Source: Hyphomicrobiaceae bacterium UBA7697 (GTDB taxonomy: Bacteria > Pseudomonadota > Alphaproteobacteria > Rhizobiales > Methyloligellaceae). Taken from it: a stretch of DNA of 64,000 bases. A program made the translations under genes and the position numbers. Positions 45,239 through 53,831 of the stretch are shown piece by piece (position 1 is the first letter of the stretch; the number at the start of each line of letters is the position of its first letter). The stretch spans positions 1 to 64,000 of the forward strand of contig DLGJ01000009.1 in assembly GCA_002482645.1 (NCBI GenBank), in the 5' to 3' direction. The notes beneath the pieces were generated by a model, which had not been told where the DNA came from, did not search any database, and was given only the letters and a program-made list of their open reading frames with translations.

Positions 45239-45637
45239 TTACTCGGCGGCGCTTTGCAACTTGTCGCCGGGCTCGACCTCGATCGTTCCGACATCCGTCT
45301 CGGACACTTCGGACGCCGGACTGAAAATGTCGAGCAGGCTCCCTGTCTTCTCTTCGACCGTAACGCTCTTTGCAGCGTCCGGCTCGTTGGCTGGGGTCAC
45401 CGTGTAGTCGCCCGCCGGCATGCCTTCGAAGCTGAACTTCCCGGCCTCGTCCGTCGTCGAGACCCAATATTGGGTCGATCCGGAGGCGTATCGTCCCGAT
45501 AGAACGACGGGATAGCCCTTGATTGCCTTGCCGTCCGGCATGGCAAGAGTTCCCGTCACGTCGCTACTGCCGGCTTTGGCGACCGATGCCGTCATCGGCA
45601 GAGCCAAGATCAGTGCAAGAATTGTCAATCGTTTCAT
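45239..45637 (-). CDS. Secreted Ig-like (carboxypeptidase-regulatory) domain protein
   Basis: The 132-residue precursor has a signal peptide (MKRLTILALILALPMTASVAKA) and one beta-sandwich domain of the CarboxypepD_reg type: VTGTLAMPDGKAIKGYPVVL and DEAGKFSFEGMPAGDYTV. GGAGGG lies before the ATG, and its start overlaps the stop of the upstream gene by 4 bases. The role is unknown. Confidence 0.7.
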   Translation of the reverse strand: MKRLTILALILALPMTASVAKAGSSDVTGTLAMPDGKAIKGYPVVLSGRYASGSTQYWVSTTDEAGKFSFEGMPAGDYTVTPANEPDAAKSVTVEEKTGSLLDIFSPASEVSETDVGTIEVEPGDKLQSAAE

Positions 45638-46173
45638 TCTCGCTGCCCTCCAAAGAGTTCCAGTTCGGCCTCGATGACATTGTTCTCGTCGGGGGTCCCG
45701 TAGACCGCGGCGAGTGTCGTGCTGCCGGTCGTCGGATCGATGAATGTCGGCGTGTACACGATCACTCCGTAGCTTTTCGTCTTCTCGACATAGACCTTGA
45801 TGTCCTTCCACTGCGAGGGCGCGACTTGAGCTTCCTCGGCCCGGGAGTTTTTCGGAATGGCACCGACGATCACGGTCGGTTTCATCTGCGCATTGGGATG
45901 GCGTACCAGGACCTTCGCCGTGATGGGCACGAGGTCCGGCTTGATGCCGTTCACATAGAGTGGGCTGTATGCGAGCACGGCCCCGATCGCCACCGCGACG
46001 ATCGAAGGATAGTTGCTCCGGAATCGGCCGATCAGCGGAATTTCGATTTCCGTTACATGGCCGGATTCGTCCACCACCACCTTCTGCTTCAAAAGCGCGA
46101 GGACGCCTCCGAGCACGGCTACCAAAGCAATGATCAGGACGCCGACGATCAATATGAGGCTGCTGAGATCCAT
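45634..46173 (-). CDS. Membrane protein of unknown function
   Basis: The 179-residue protein has an N-terminal helix (MDLSSLILIVGVLIIALVAV), a second hydrophobic segment (IVAVAIGAVLAYSPLYV) and a predicted beta-rich domain (about residues 80-179). GGGAGGGC precedes the ATG. It overlaps the next gene (ATGA) and together with the Ig-like protein may form a two-gene envelope unit. No family was recognised. Confidence 0.6.
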   Translation of the reverse strand: MDLSSLILIVGVLIIALVAVLGGVLALLKQKVVVDESGHVTEIEIPLIGRFRSNYPSIVAVAIGAVLAYSPLYVNGIKPDLVPITAKVLVRHPNAQMKPTVIVGAIPKNSRAEEAQVAPSQWKDIKVYVEKTKSYGVIVYTPTFIDPTTGSTTLAAVYGTPDENNVIEAELELFGGQRE

Positions 46174-46342
46174 GGCTTCGCCCTCCCTGCTCTAAATGGT
46201 AGTATAGCACGCTTGACACACTAATAAGTAGAATTCGTTTGGACCGACGCCACTCACGACAATTTCAAACGCCTTGATTGGCGGACGCTCCGGCCGCGCT
46301 GGTACCAAGAGGCAGAAGAAATCTCTCTGCTTGGAGGTCCGC

Positions 46343-46735
46343 ATGACCCGTGTTCGTACGCTACTCGCTGGCCTCGCCGCCCTATTGCTGCTCGTCCCGG
46401 CGGCGGCTTCGGCGGCGGAATGGAAGGCCTATAGTCCCGAGGCGCTGACCGAGGCGCAGAGCGCCGGCAAGCCCATCCTCGTCGATGTGTTCGCCGGATG
46501 GTGCCCGACTTGCCGTGCTCAGAATCCGATCCTGGTCGAGCTCACCAAGGAGCCGAAATACAAGGATCTCGTCGTGCTCAAAGCCGATTTCGACAAGGAC
46601 AAGGACGCGTTGAAGGCGCTGCGCGTGCAGTCTCAAAGCACGCTGATCGTGTTCAAGGGCAGCGAGGAACTCGACCGTTCCGTGGGCTCCACCGATCCGG
46701 TGGCCATCGAAGGGCTGCTCGATCTGACCCTCTAG
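46343..46735 (+). CDS. Periplasmic thioredoxin-like protein
   Basis: The 130-residue precursor has a signal peptide ending SAAEWK and a thioredoxin fold with the active site FAGWCPTCRAQ and a cis-Pro-less LIVFKGSEEL strand. The start ATG 46343 follows TTGGAGG. It lies 21 bases upstream of ccdA, which would supply electrons across the membrane. Confidence 0.85.
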   Translation: MTRVRTLLAGLAALLLLVPAAASAAEWKAYSPEALTEAQSAGKPILVDVFAGWCPTCRAQNPILVELTKEPKYKDLVVLKADFDKDKDALKALRVQSQSTLIVFKGSEELDRSVGSTDPVAIEGLLDLTL

Positions 46736-46756
46736 GCGACCGCTAGGACGACGCTC

Positions 46757-47476
46757 ATGCTCGCCACGCTTGGCCTCGCGCTTCTCGCCGGACTCTTGTC
46801 GGTCCTGTCGCCCTGCGTGTTGCCGCTGTTGCCGATCGTGTTCGGCACCGCGCAGAGCGAGCATCGTTTGGGACCGGCCGCGCTCGCCTGCGGCTTGGCT
46901 ATCTCCTTCACCGCCATCGGTTTGTTCGTCGCGACGATCGGCCATGCCATCGGCCTCGACACGGATGTGTTCCGCATGGTCTCGGCCGCCCTGCTGGTCG
47001 CGGTGGGCGCGGTGCTGCTCGTCCCCGCCTTGCAGGTCCAGGCCGCCATGGCGGCGAGCCCGGTCGGAAACTGGGTCGAGGAGCACTTTGGCGGGTTCGA
47101 GGGGACGAACCTCTGGGGTCAGTTCGGCGTCGGGCTCCTGCTCGGCGCGGTGTGGGCTCCATGCGTAGGTCCGACTCTTGGCGCCGCCTCCGTACTTGCC
47201 GCGAAGGGCGAGAATCTCGGGCAGGTCGCGCTGACCATGGCGGCCTTCGGCATCGGCGCGGCCTTGCCGCTGATGGTGCTGGGCTTCGCCTCCCGCGAAG
47301 CGATGCAGCGCTGGCGCGGACGGCTCGCCGAAGCAGGCAGGGGTGGCAAGATGCTGCTGGGTGTGGTGCTGGTCGCGGTCGGACTGTTGGTCGCGACGGG
47401 CGCGGACAAGACGCTCGAGACGGCACTCGTCGATGCCTCGCCGCCGTGGCTGACCAACCTCACCACGCGGTACTAG
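46757..47476 (+). CDS. ccdA: CcdA/DsbD-type transmembrane reductant carrier
   Basis: The 239-residue protein has six transmembrane helices with the Cys of LSVLSPCVLPLLPIV (helix 1) and GAVWAPCVGPTLGAA (helix 4), the pair that shuttles electrons from cytosolic thioredoxin. It starts 21 bases after the thioredoxin-like gene. The two together make a split DsbD-like system. Confidence 0.92.
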   Translation: MLATLGLALLAGLLSVLSPCVLPLLPIVFGTAQSEHRLGPAALACGLAISFTAIGLFVATIGHAIGLDTDVFRMVSAALLVAVGAVLLVPALQVQAAMAASPVGNWVEEHFGGFEGTNLWGQFGVGLLLGAVWAPCVGPTLGAASVLAAKGENLGQVALTMAAFGIGAALPLMVLGFASREAMQRWRGRLAEAGRGGKMLLGVVLVAVGLLVATGADKTLETALVDASPPWLTNLTTRY

Positions 47477-47485
47477 CGCGGGAGC

Positions 47486-48100
47486 CTACGGTTCCAGCTC
47501 GGTATCCCAGTAGAGATAGTCGAGCCAGCTCTCATGCAGATAGTTCGGCGGGAACAGCCGCCCGTTGCTGTGCAGCTCGAACACGGTCGGCCGGTAGGGC
47601 GTCTGCGCCGGCCACATCTTGGCGCGGGTCGGCATGTCGCCACCCTTGGCCAAATTGCACGGAGCGCAGGCCGTGACCACGTTGTCCCAGCGTGTCAGGC
47701 CGCCTTTGTTGCGGGGGATCAGGTGATCGAAGGTGAGATCCTGATTGGTGCCGCAATATTGGCAGGTGAAACGGTCGCGCAGGAACACGTTGAATCGGGT
47801 GAAAGCCGGATAGAGCGCGGGCCGGACGTAGTTCTTCAGCGAGACGACGCTCGGAAGCCGCATTTCGAAGGAGGGGGAGTGCACCGCGTGATCGTATTCG
47901 GAGACGATGTTCACGCGGTCCAGAAACACGGCCTTGACCGTATCCTGCCAGTTCCAGAGCGAGAGTGGATAATAAGAGAGAGGCCGATAGTCAGCATTCA
48001 GCACGAGGGCCGGAAAGGTTCCGGGTGCGGCCGATGCTGTTGCGACGTTCAAGGCCTTCAGGTCCTCTTTGCTGCCCGTCGCACTCAGGCTCAACCTCAA
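47486..48100 (-). CDS. HNH endonuclease family protein
   Basis: The 204-residue protein contains the HNH zinc-finger-like fold: CQYCGTNQDLTFDHLIPRNKGG, then the Asn of DNVVTACAPCN. The first half is a conserved alphaproteobacterial extension with ALVLNADYRPLSYYPLS. It is a housekeeping-type HNH protein, not associated with a phage or restriction system here. Confidence 0.88.
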   Translation of the reverse strand: MRLSLSATGSKEDLKALNVATASAAPGTFPALVLNADYRPLSYYPLSLWNWQDTVKAVFLDRVNIVSEYDHAVHSPSFEMRLPSVVSLKNYVRPALYPAFTRFNVFLRDRFTCQYCGTNQDLTFDHLIPRNKGGLTRWDNVVTACAPCNLAKGGDMPTRAKMWPAQTPYRPTVFELHSNGRLFPPNYLHESWLDYLYWDTELEP

Positions 48101-48170
48101 TTGTTGCGGCAGATACTATAAGCACGTGTCACGAATGTGAAGGACCCCATATGATGTGATTGTGACGGCG

Positions 48171-48842
48171 TTAGCCGGGGCCGTGCCCGCGTGCGAACGC
48201 GTCCTTGAGGAACGTGCCGCCGAGGCGCAAACCCTCGCCGTCGATGCCATGGCCGATTCCCCGGCTGACATGCCATTGCACGCTCAAACCGGCTTGTCCC
48301 AAGACCTCGCGGGCCATGATCATCGCATCGACCGGAATCACTTCGTCCATATCGCCATGGACCAGCAGAATGGCCGGCGCCTCTCCGGGCGGGGGCAGGT
48401 CTTCGACCGTCGCGAGCGCGCCGGAATAGCCGACAATGGCCGCGGGCTTGGCGCGTCGTGTCAGTCCCACGGCCAAAGCCATCATCGTGCCCTGGCTGAA
48501 CCCGACCAGCGCAAGCGATTCGGAGGTGAGACCGTGGCGCTCGAGCTCGGCGTCCAGAAACGAATCGAGCGCCGGGGCCGCTTTCTTGACGCCCGCGGCG
48601 ACAATGGACATGTCGCCGAGAGACAGGTCGAACCATTGCCGCCCCATCGGCGCCATGCCGCATGGCTGCGGCGCATCGGGCGACACGAATGCCGCGTTGG
48701 GCAGGAGCGGGGCCCATTCCCGCCCGAGTCCGATGAGGTCGTTTCCGTCCGCGCCGTAGCCATGGAGGAAAACGACAAGCTGCTTCGGTGCCCCGCCGGC
48801 GGCAGGTGCCAGGCGGGGGCCGTCAAGTTGTGATGCCGTCAT
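48171..48842 (-). CDS. Phospholipase/carboxylesterase family hydrolase
   Basis: The 223-residue alpha/beta hydrolase resembles YpfH-type carboxylesterases. The nucleophile lies in LVGFSQGTMMAL, an HGYGADGNDLIGL oxyanion segment near the start, the Asp in LVHGDMDEVIPV and the His in RGIGHGIDGEG. The substrate is unknown. It lies 27 bases downstream of bfr on the same strand. Confidence 0.88.
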   Translation of the reverse strand: MTASQLDGPRLAPAAGGAPKQLVVFLHGYGADGNDLIGLGREWAPLLPNAAFVSPDAPQPCGMAPMGRQWFDLSLGDMSIVAAGVKKAAPALDSFLDAELERHGLTSESLALVGFSQGTMMALAVGLTRRAKPAAIVGYSGALATVEDLPPPGEAPAILLVHGDMDEVIPVDAMIMAREVLGQAGLSVQWHVSRGIGHGIDGEGLRLGGTFLKDAFARGHGPG

Positions 48843-48869
48843 GATGCCGCGGAGCCCGTCCTTCCGGGA

Positions 48870-49361
48870 CTACTCGCCCTCGACACTGTTGGCGGAGTCG
48901 GCGTTGAGCTGACCGTAGTTCTGCGCGCCGATGTCGTTCAACAGGCCGAGTTGGGTCTCGATAAAGTCGATATGGCCTTCCTCGTCCGCGAGCAGTTCGT
49001 CGAACAGGTCCATGCTCACGAAGTCCTCTTCCTTACGGCAGGCAACGCGGGCTTCCATGTAGAGCGCGCGGGCGCCGTATTCGGCCTTGAGGTCGCATTC
49101 GAGAATTTCCTTGACGTTCTGTCCGATCATGAGCGGATCGAGCTTCTGCATGTTCGGAAAGCCTTCGAGGAAGATGATGCGCGTGACGAGCTTGTCGGCG
49201 TGATGCATCTCTTCGATCGATTCCTCGCGCTCTTTCTTGGCGAGCTTGGTGTAGCCCCAGTCCTCCAGCAGCCGGTAATGCAGCCAATATTGATTGACGG
49301 CGGTAAGTTCGCTGGTGAGCGCCTTGTTCAGATAGTCAATGACCGTCGGGTTACCCTTCAT
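48870..49361 (-). CDS. bfr: Bacterioferritin
   Basis: This 24-mer iron storage protein oxidises and stores Fe(II). The 163 residues carry the ferroxidase ligands (ELTAVNQYWLH, EEMHHADK and EEGHIDFIE) and the haem Met (Met52 in EEMHHAD). It lies downstream of bfd on the same strand, 63 bases away, under a putative Irr site. Confidence 0.96.
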   Translation of the reverse strand: MKGNPTVIDYLNKALTSELTAVNQYWLHYRLLEDWGYTKLAKKEREESIEEMHHADKLVTRIIFLEGFPNMQKLDPLMIGQNVKEILECDLKAEYGARALYMEARVACRKEEDFVSMDLFDELLADEEGHIDFIETQLGLLNDIGAQNYGQLNADSANSVEGE

Positions 49362-49424
49362 TGTGTCCCATCTCCTGTCTGCTGTGTGCCTTTAACTGGT
49401 CAAGTTTGGTGGTCCGCCGGGCGG

Positions 49425-49676
49425 TCAGTCCGCAGGCGGTGTGTCGTCGAACGGCGATCGGTGCGGGAACGACGCGGCCGAACTCGGTCCTTCCTCATCG
49501 TATCCAACCATGAGTTTGGCCACGAGTGGCATGCAGTTTCCGCAGACCGGCCGCTTGCCGAGGGTCCGGTAAATGAGGCCGGGCGTCAGCACGACAAAGG
49601 GGTCCTTCGTACGCAAGGCCGAGACGGCTTCGTGAATGTCTTGCGACGTGATCATGGTGCACGAACAGATAATCAT
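49425..49676 (-). CDS. bfd: Bacterioferritin-associated ferredoxin
   Basis: This small 83-residue BFD-like [2Fe-2S] protein has the ligands CSC near the N terminus and CGNC. The E. coli homologue reduces and releases ferritin iron. ATG 49676 (MIICSC) follows GAAGAAGG; a 6-residue longer start is possible. A palindromic iron control element lies about 74 bases upstream, so expression is probably controlled by Irr. Confidence 0.92.
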   Translation of the reverse strand: MIICSCTMITSQDIHEAVSALRTKDPFVVLTPGLIYRTLGKRPVCGNCMPLVAKLMVGYDEEGPSSAASFPHRSPFDDTPPAD

Positions 49677-49749
49677 GCCTTCTTCTAAGGCCAAAGCGAT
49701 GGGTTTGTCGTCATCTGACGGGCGCTTTTCGGGCCGTGCCGCCTTTACA

Positions 49750-49764
49750 TTAGAAATGTTCTAA
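49750..49764. promoter_or_regulatory. Iron control element (ICE, Irr box)
   Basis: The perfect inverted repeat TTAGAA-ATG-TTCTAA (with a further A on the right) matches the rhizobial ICE consensus TTTAGAA-N3-TTCTAAA at all but one outer position. It lies 74 bases before the bfd start. In Rhizobiales, Irr binds ICEs when iron is low and represses or activates neighbouring genes. Confidence 0.8.
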
Positions 49765-49917
49765 ACCATAAGCCGCTGGTGGATCAAGGCGATTTTTTGG
49801 GTTTTGTCCGCCGGGCGAGTTTAGGACTTCATCAACCAACCGACTTAGCGGCGTCTTAAATCCTCTCCGCGATGCTTGTCCCTACGAAGAAACGTGTGAG
49901 CACTGGGTGGGGCAGAA

Positions 49918-51429
49918 ATGCAGGGGAATGAATTTCGCGCCGAGGATCTGTTCGGGCAGATCGAAGGTTTGGTCGCGCAACTCGAGGTCGAGCGTATGGC
50001 GCGCATCGAGGCGGAGGCCGCGAACGCGGGCACGCTTGGGCTGATCGACATTGTCAGCAAGAAACTGCGCCCGCCGATGGAGTCCGTCACGGCCCTGACC
50101 GACCGGATCCTTTCGGGTCCGTTGAGCCTGGCCCAGAGGCGCGACGCGGAGACCCTTTCGCATTCGATGCACCGCATTCTCAGCGCGCTGACCGAGGTTC
50201 TCGACTTCAGGACGCTTGAGTCCGGCGATGCCGAGTTCCAGGTGGAGTCGTTCGACTTTCATGCGATCGTTCGCGAGATGGCGTCCGCGCTGCAGGCGTG
50301 CGCGAGCGCCAAGGGATTGACCAGCAGCGTGGACATGGCCGCCAATTGCCCGCGCCGCATCGTCGGAGACGCCATGCGCGTCCGCCAGGTCCTCATGGCT
50401 CTGATGGAAACCGCCATCGCGGCCACGAACGAAGGTTCGATCCGGCTTTACGTGAGCGTCAACGACGCGGCGACTCCCGTGACCGTCCGCTTCGACATCA
50501 CCGATACAAGCCCCGGTCTCACGCCACAGCAGCAGGCGGCGCTTTTTCAACCGTCCACCGACACCATGCGCCCCGACGGCGGGCTTGGCTTGCCGATCGC
50601 GCAACGGATCGCCGAGGCGATGGGCGGCGTCGTGGCCTGCGACAGCGCGCTCGGCCAGGGCACGCTTTACTGGTTCACGTTCAAGGCTCTGATTCCCGAG
50701 GAGAAGGCGGAGGCCGGGACCCCCGCGCCGACAGCGGCGGGACCGGCGGGCGACGTTCCGCTCGCGGGCGAGACGATCGACCTGTTCCACGAGGACGCCG
50801 AGCCGCGGTGCGCGCCAGCGGACACCGGGCCGATGGAGATTGCCGCGGTGGAAATGCCCGCCGCTCCGGCCCCCGAGGACCCAACCCAGGAAGCGCCAAA
50901 AGAAGCGCCCAAAGAAGCGTTCAAGGGAGCTCTCAAGGAACCGACCCAAGAGCCATCCAAGGACCCAACCAAGGAAACGCCTAAGCCCAAGCCTGCCAGT
51001 GCGCTTTCGGACAAGCTCGAAGGCCATGTGCTTCTGATCGAAGACAACACGGTCAACCGCCTGTTGATCGGTGCCTATCTCGAAGAATTCGGGCTCGCCT
51101 TCGACGTCGCCGAAACCGGCGCGGCGGCGCTTTTGTGCCTCGACCAGCGGCACTACGACCTCGTGCTGATGGATACGGTTCTGCCGGACTATCGCGGCGT
51201 GCAGCTCGCCCAGCGGATCCGGTCGCTCGAATCCCAGTTCGCGCATGTTCCGATCGTCGCGCTCGCGACGCTTACGGAAACGGCCGACGAAGAGACGTTC
51301 GTCGAGGCGGGCGTGAATGCGTCCGTGGACAAGCCGATCCAGGGCCGGGAGCTCTATGCCGCGCTCGTGCCGCTTCTGCCGGCCCAGGAGATCGCCGCCC
51401 CGGACGAGGCCGGAATACCGGCCTGCTGA
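49918..51429 (+). CDS. Degenerate histidine kinase with intact receiver domain
   Basis: The 503-residue protein has a coiled-coil start, a DHp-like region and an HATPase-like region, a Glu/Pro/Lys-rich linker (about residues 320-360) and a receiver. The DHp motif reads SKKLRPPM (residues 47-54), with the phospho-accepting His replaced by Lys. The N-box Asn is Thr165 and the G1 motif is DTSPGL. The G2 GLGL is kept. The receiver keeps Glu375/Asp376, Asp419, Thr451 and Lys472. Autophosphorylation is therefore unlikely, and the receiver may be driven by a partner kinase. Confidence 0.85.
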   Translation: MQGNEFRAEDLFGQIEGLVAQLEVERMARIEAEAANAGTLGLIDIVSKKLRPPMESVTALTDRILSGPLSLAQRRDAETLSHSMHRILSALTEVLDFRTLESGDAEFQVESFDFHAIVREMASALQACASAKGLTSSVDMAANCPRRIVGDAMRVRQVLMALMETAIAATNEGSIRLYVSVNDAATPVTVRFDITDTSPGLTPQQQAALFQPSTDTMRPDGGLGLPIAQRIAEAMGGVVACDSALGQGTLYWFTFKALIPEEKAEAGTPAPTAAGPAGDVPLAGETIDLFHEDAEPRCAPADTGPMEIAAVEMPAAPAPEDPTQEAPKEAPKEAFKGALKEPTQEPSKDPTKETPKPKPASALSDKLEGHVLLIEDNTVNRLLIGAYLEEFGLAFDVAETGAAALLCLDQRHYDLVLMDTVLPDYRGVQLAQRIRSLESQFAHVPIVALATLTETADEETFVEAGVNASVDKPIQGRELYAALVPLLPAQEIAAPDEAGIPAC

Positions 51430-51441
51430 GCGGCGCGGCCC

Positions 51442-53442
51442 TTAGCCCGCCTTCGCCAGCGCTTCGACGTTCTGGTCAACGAGCGTGACGATTCCCGTCA
51501 TGATCTCGTTCAACTGGAAGTCCTTCGGCGTGTAGACCGCGGAGGCGCCGCACTGCTTGAGAATGTTGACGTCTTCCTGGGGAATGATACCGCCGACCAC
51601 CACGGGGACGTCGCTCATTCCGGCTTCGCGCAGCTTCTGCACCACGTCGCGGACGAGCGAGACGTGAGATCCCGATAGGATCGACAACCCCACCACATGG
51701 GCCTTGGCTTCCTTGGCCTGCGCCACGATCTCCGCGGGCGTCAGCCGAATGCCGTCATAGATCACGTTCATGCCCGCATCGTCCGCGCGCACGGCGATCT
51801 GCTCCGCACCGTTGGAATGGCCGTCGAGGCCGGGTTTTCCCACCACGAAAGTCAGTGTGCGGCCGAGTTTTCCGGAGACTTGGCTGACGAGCTCGCGAAT
51901 TTCCACCATCCGCGCCTCGTCGACCGCATGGGACGCCCCGATTCCCGTGGGTGCACGGTATTCGCCGAATACTTCGCGCAGCACCGTGCCCCATTCGCCC
52001 GTGGTGACGCCTGCCTTGGCCGCCGCGATGGAGGGCGGCATGATGTTCCGTCCCTCGGCGGCGGCTTCCTTCAGGTCCTTCAGGGCCTGGTTGACCGCAT
52101 TGTTGTCGCGGTTCTGGCGCCAGGCCTGGAGCGCCGCGACCTGCTCGATCTCGACCGATTCGGGAACCGTGAGAATGCCCTCGACGCCGGAGTCGAGCGG
52201 CGACGGTTCCGTCTCGGTGTAGGCGTTCACGCCCACCAGGACTTGATCGCCCCGTTCGATATCGGCGACGCGCGCGGCGTTGGAGGCGATGAGTGCCTCC
52301 TTCATGTAGTCGATGCAGGCCACGGCGCCCCCCATGGCGTCGAGCTTGGCCAGTTCCTCGCGGGCCTGCTCCTTCAACTCCTCGACCTTGCGATCGATCA
52401 CTTCGGAGCCGTCGAAAATGTCGCCGTACTCGAGAAGATCGGTCTCGTAGGCGACGATTTGCTGCAGCCGCAGCGACCACTGCTGATCCCAGGGGCGCGG
52501 CAGGCCGAGCGCTTCGTTCCAGGCCGGTAGCTGCACGGCGCGCGCGCGCGCCTTCTTCGATAGGGTCACCGCCAGCATCGACAGCAGAATGCGGTAGACG
52601 TTGTTCTCCGGCTGCGGCTCGGTCAGGCCGAGGGAGTTCACCTGTACGCCATAGCGGAAGCGGCGCAATTTCGGGTCCTCGACGCCATAGCGGTCGCGCG
52701 CGATCTCGTCCCACAAATCGACGAAGGCGCGCATCTTCGACACTTCGGTAACGAAGCGGACGCCCGCGTTGACGAAGAAGCTGATTGCCGCGACGACCTT
52801 CGGGAATCGCTCATCCGGAACCTCGCCGGACTCCTTCACGCGATCGAGCACGGCCTGGGCGGTTGCCAGCGCGAACGCAAGCTCCTGCGCCGGCGTCGCG
52901 CCGGCCTCCTGCAGATGGTAGGAGCACACATTGGTCGGATTCCACTTGGGCACTTCCTGATTCGTGAAGACGATCACGTCCTTGATGAGCCGCAAGGAGG
53001 GATCCGGCGGAAACACGTAGGTTCCCCGCGACAAATATTCCTTGATGATGTCGTTCTGCGTCGTGCCGGTCAGCTTGGTCCGGTCGGTGCCCTGCTCGTC
53101 CGCGAGCGAGACATAAAGCGACAGCAGCCATGCGGCCGGGGCGTTGATCGTCATCGAGGTGTTCATCTCGCCGAGCGGAATGCCGTCGAGCAGGGTGCGC
53201 ATGTCGCCCAGATGGGAGACGGGCACGCCGACCTTGCCGACTTCGCCGCGCGCCAGCGGAGAATCCGAATCGTAGCCGGTCTGAGTCGGTAGATCGAAAG
53301 CGATGGAAAGGCCCGTTTGCCCCTTCGCCAGATTCTTCCGGTAAAGTTCGTTGGAGGCTTTCGCCGTCGAATGGCCGGCATAGGTGCGGAACATCCAAGG
53401 TTTGTCGCGCACGGGCTTTTCGTTTTCTGTCTTGCCGCTCAT
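51442..53442 (-). CDS. ecm: Ethylmalonyl-CoA mutase (MeaA)
   Basis: This adenosylcobalamin enzyme rearranges ethylmalonyl-CoA to methylsuccinyl-CoA in the EMC pathway. The 666 residues have the mutase barrel (RTYAGHSTAKASNELYRKNL, FDLPTQTGYDSDSPL) and the C-terminal B12 domain with LDGHSNGAEQ (His ligand), LSILSGSH and VVGGIIP. The length and adjoining ccr and mcd separate it from methylmalonyl-CoA mutase. It is divergent from ccr. Confidence 0.95.
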   Translation of the reverse strand: MSGKTENEKPVRDKPWMFRTYAGHSTAKASNELYRKNLAKGQTGLSIAFDLPTQTGYDSDSPLARGEVGKVGVPVSHLGDMRTLLDGIPLGEMNTSMTINAPAAWLLSLYVSLADEQGTDRTKLTGTTQNDIIKEYLSRGTYVFPPDPSLRLIKDVIVFTNQEVPKWNPTNVCSYHLQEAGATPAQELAFALATAQAVLDRVKESGEVPDERFPKVVAAISFFVNAGVRFVTEVSKMRAFVDLWDEIARDRYGVEDPKLRRFRYGVQVNSLGLTEPQPENNVYRILLSMLAVTLSKKARARAVQLPAWNEALGLPRPWDQQWSLRLQQIVAYETDLLEYGDIFDGSEVIDRKVEELKEQAREELAKLDAMGGAVACIDYMKEALIASNAARVADIERGDQVLVGVNAYTETEPSPLDSGVEGILTVPESVEIEQVAALQAWRQNRDNNAVNQALKDLKEAAAEGRNIMPPSIAAAKAGVTTGEWGTVLREVFGEYRAPTGIGASHAVDEARMVEIRELVSQVSGKLGRTLTFVVGKPGLDGHSNGAEQIAVRADDAGMNVIYDGIRLTPAEIVAQAKEAKAHVVGLSILSGSHVSLVRDVVQKLREAGMSDVPVVVGGIIPQEDVNILKQCGASAVYTPKDFQLNEIMTGIVTLVDQNVEALAKAG

Positions 53443-53831
53443 AGCTGTTACCGAGATGGTCCCCTAATTCGTGTGCGGTGCATCGAAGCACGCCCGGTGC
53501 CGGTGGGCAATATGCCGCTGGCGGCGTTGTAAAACGGCCGTGGCGGCGGTTCAAAGCCCCAAAATTGCCACAAGTGGTGAGCGAGCGCTTGCCGTTTTGA
53601 ACGATTCTACCTCTGGCAAGAGCCGAATCTTTTTGCTAACCCTCCAGTCCGATTAAGGCAGCCGTGCCAAAATTTGGGCCTTTCCAAGATGGCCCCGGCG
53701 CCGTCCGCACGGGCGAGCAGTTTGAAATCTGCGGTCCGCAAAGATGTTGCAGTCGCGAGATGGATCGAAGACAATTCTCGCTGTTGCGAAAAAATGGCGC
53801 CCCGAAACTATGAGGACTGGGGGACAACCGG
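53443..53831. promoter_or_regulatory. Divergent regulatory region ecm / ccr
   Basis: The 389-base gap between divergent ecm and ccr has no supported gene. It contains a perfect inverted repeat of GTTCAAA (53549-53555) and TTTGAAC (53596-53602), and a short palindrome CCAC-AA-GTGG (53568-53577) between the arms. These are candidate operator elements. The ccr ribosome site is CTGGGGG before its ATG. Confidence 0.45.
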
